A stretch of 6,170 bases of DNA from NCBI GenBank assembly GCA_903835145.1, contig CAILMA010000444.1:1-6170 (forward strand), given 5' to 3'. Positions within the stretch are counted from its first letter, which is position 1; every line of letters begins with the position of its first letter. This document shows, one piece after another, positions 5,058 to 6,170 of the stretch. The notes beneath the pieces were generated by a model. The model was not told the DNA's origin and did not search any database. It saw nothing but the letters and a program-made list of their open reading frames with translations. Position numbers and translations under genes: made by a program. This stretch comes from an uncultured Bacteroidota bacterium (GTDB lineage: Bacteria > Bacteroidota > Bacteroidia > Chitinophagales > Chitinophagaceae).

Positions 5058-6170
5058 ATGCGCAAACGCTATGTCTCTATATGGTTCCGGCATTTAACGA
5101 CAGACTGGATGGTTCGCCGCCAACCAGCCCTTAAAGATATTCCGTTTGTAATGGCCGCGCCTGAACATGGGCGTATGGTTATAAAAGCGGCTAATGCTTT
5201 ATCCCAAGCAAAAGGCATTGATGCAGGTATGGTTGTTGCAGATTGCCGCGCTATTTTACCAACGCTGCAAGTCTTTGACGACCAACCCGAATTAGCAGAA
5301 AAGTTACTTTACAATATTGCTGAATGGTGCTTACGATATACACCTGTTGTTGCCGTTTACAGGCCAGACGGGTTAATGCTTGACGTTAGCGGTTGCCCTC
5401 ACCTTTGGGGTGGTGAAAAGCCTTACTTAAAAGATATTCTTGCCAAGCTGAACGGCTTTGGATATGATGTTAGAGTAGCAATAGCAGATAACATTGGCGC
5501 GGCATGGGCAATATCGCACTTCGGGCAAGGTTCACCCATTGTTGAGCCATTCCAACAAATGGAAGCCTTGTTATCCCTACCGCCTGCCGCACTTCGCCTT
5601 GAGACTTCTATGCTGGAACGCCTTGAGAAATTAGGGTTGTACCAAATCCAAAGTTTTATCAACATGCCGCATAAAGCATTACGCAGGCGTTTTGGCGATT
5701 TGCTGCTTACAAGACTTGGGCAGGCATTAGGTTGGGAACATGAAATTATTGAACCTATACAACCCACAGAACCCTATCAGGAACGATTGCCCAGCCTTGA
5801 GCCTATCAGAACGGCAACAGGTATAGAGATTGCATTACGGCAGTTATTGGAAAGAACCTGCTCACGTCTTACCAAAGAAGAAAAGGGGTTAAGAAAGTGC
5901 GTGTTTAAGTGCCATAGGATAGATGGCATTGTGCAGCAAATCGAAATAGGCACAAACCGACCCTCTCGAAATGTTACACATTTGTTTAAACTGTTTGAAC
6001 TAAAAATATCCACAATAACACCTGCATTGGGTATTGAGGTCTTTGTATTGGAAGCGACAATAGTAGAAGATGTTACAAGTATTCAAGATTCACTTTGGGA
6101 TTTTACCGAAGGTGGCAACGGTACAGCAATAGGAGAACTATTAGACAGGATTGCAGGTAAACTTGGGCAA
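5058..6170 (+). CDS. imuB: ImuB-like Y-family DNA polymerase homologue, cut off by the window end
   Basis: 371 residues are open to the last base. ImuB is a catalytically dead Y-family protein that serves as a hub joining ImuA, DnaE2 and the sliding clamp in SOS mutagenesis. The N-terminal palm/fingers region is recognisable (YVSIWFRHL at 5-13, VVADCRAILPTLQVFDDQP at 59-77, VYRPDGLMLDVSGCPHLWGG at 100-119). Where active polymerases have the DMD motif this protein has SIWF (7-10), and the SxDE motif is replaced by RPDG (102-105), so the metal-binding acidic residues are missing. A helix-hairpin-helix region follows (about 185-225, LERLEKLGLYQIQSFINMPHKAL), then a little-finger-like domain. QDSLWDF at 343-349 resembles a clamp-binding motif. 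Family members are about 450-500 residues, so roughly 100 are missing. ATG at 5058 follows the imuA stop by one base. Confidence 0.9.
   Translation, partial: MRKRYVSIWFRHLTTDWMVRRQPALKDIPFVMAAPEHGRMVIKAANALSQAKGIDAGMVVADCRAILPTLQVFDDQPELAEKLLYNIAEWCLRYTPVVAVYRPDGLMLDVSGCPHLWGGEKPYLKDILAKLNGFGYDVRVAIADNIGAAWAISHFGQGSPIVEPFQQMEALLSLPPAALRLETSMLERLEKLGLYQIQSFINMPHKALRRRFGDLLLTRLGQALGWEHEIIEPIQPTEPYQERLPSLEPIRTATGIEIALRQLLERTCSRLTKEEKGLRKCVFKCHRIDGIVQQIEIGTNRPSRNVTHLFKLFELKISTITPALGIEVFVLEATIVEDVTSIQDSLWDFTEGGNGTAIGELLDRIAGKLGQ

Noticed and set aside
5423..6013. Minus-strand open frames of 114 and 78 residues
   Set aside because: Both lie within imuB, which reads without a stop on the plus strand and carries Y-family motifs.
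5058..6170. Active DinB/UmuC-type translesion polymerase
   Set aside because: The metal-binding acidic residues are missing, and the adjacent imuA and S24 repressor identify the gene as imuB.
1..6170. tRNA or rRNA genes, CRISPR arrays, insertion sequences
   Set aside because: No cloverleaf-like or rRNA sequence, no regularly spaced repeats, and no transposase frame were seen on either strand.

Overview
The window looks like a chromosomal segment of a Bacteroidetes bacterium, perhaps of the Chitinophagaceae or a relative; the genus is not determinable from what I can see. The evidence is promoter elements of the Bacteroidetes type (TTTG, about 20 bases, then TAnnTTTG), weak A-rich ribosome-binding regions instead of strong Shine-Dalgarno sites, and proteins of families familiar from that phylum: an SDR-type L-threonine dehydrogenase and a peptidase-S24 repressor/ImuA/ImuB mutagenesis cassette.

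Left part (1-3078) is ordinary metabolism. On the minus strand lie an L-threonine 3-dehydrogenase of the epimerase-like SDR type (its C-terminus is cut off by the window start) and carA, the glutaminase subunit of carbamoyl-phosphate synthetase. carA is divergent from a plus-strand SAM-dependent methyltransferase of the sterol/tocopherol methyltransferase type. The 196-base gap between them holds one promoter for each direction; the methyltransferase promoter matches the Bacteroidetes consensus exactly. A short AT-rich spacer without a convincing terminator follows the methyltransferase.

Right part (3200-6170) is a DNA-damage mutagenesis module. A LexA/CI-like repressor with an N-terminal HTH, an Ala-Gly autocleavage site and a Ser/Lys dyad is transcribed leftward, followed by a small gene of unknown function. 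From the same 68-base divergent intergenic region, imuA and imuB run rightward, one base apart. imuB is open to the window end and lacks the Y-family catalytic acidic residues, as expected for ImuB. The divergent region contains a perfect 7-5-7 inverted repeat and a second 7-12-7 inverted repeat, placed where a repressor would control both promoters. The likely logic is that DNA damage makes RecA filaments, these stimulate self-cleavage of the repressor, imuA-imuB is derepressed, and the accessory proteins act with an error-prone DnaE2 polymerase. dnaE2 is not in the window but would be expected just beyond position 6170.

This is a known type of system (the SOS mutasome). The parts worth a closer look are the unrecognised small gene downstream of the repressor, whose reading frame is open into the repressor gene without a start codon, the operator architecture, and a possible sliding-clamp-binding motif in ImuB.
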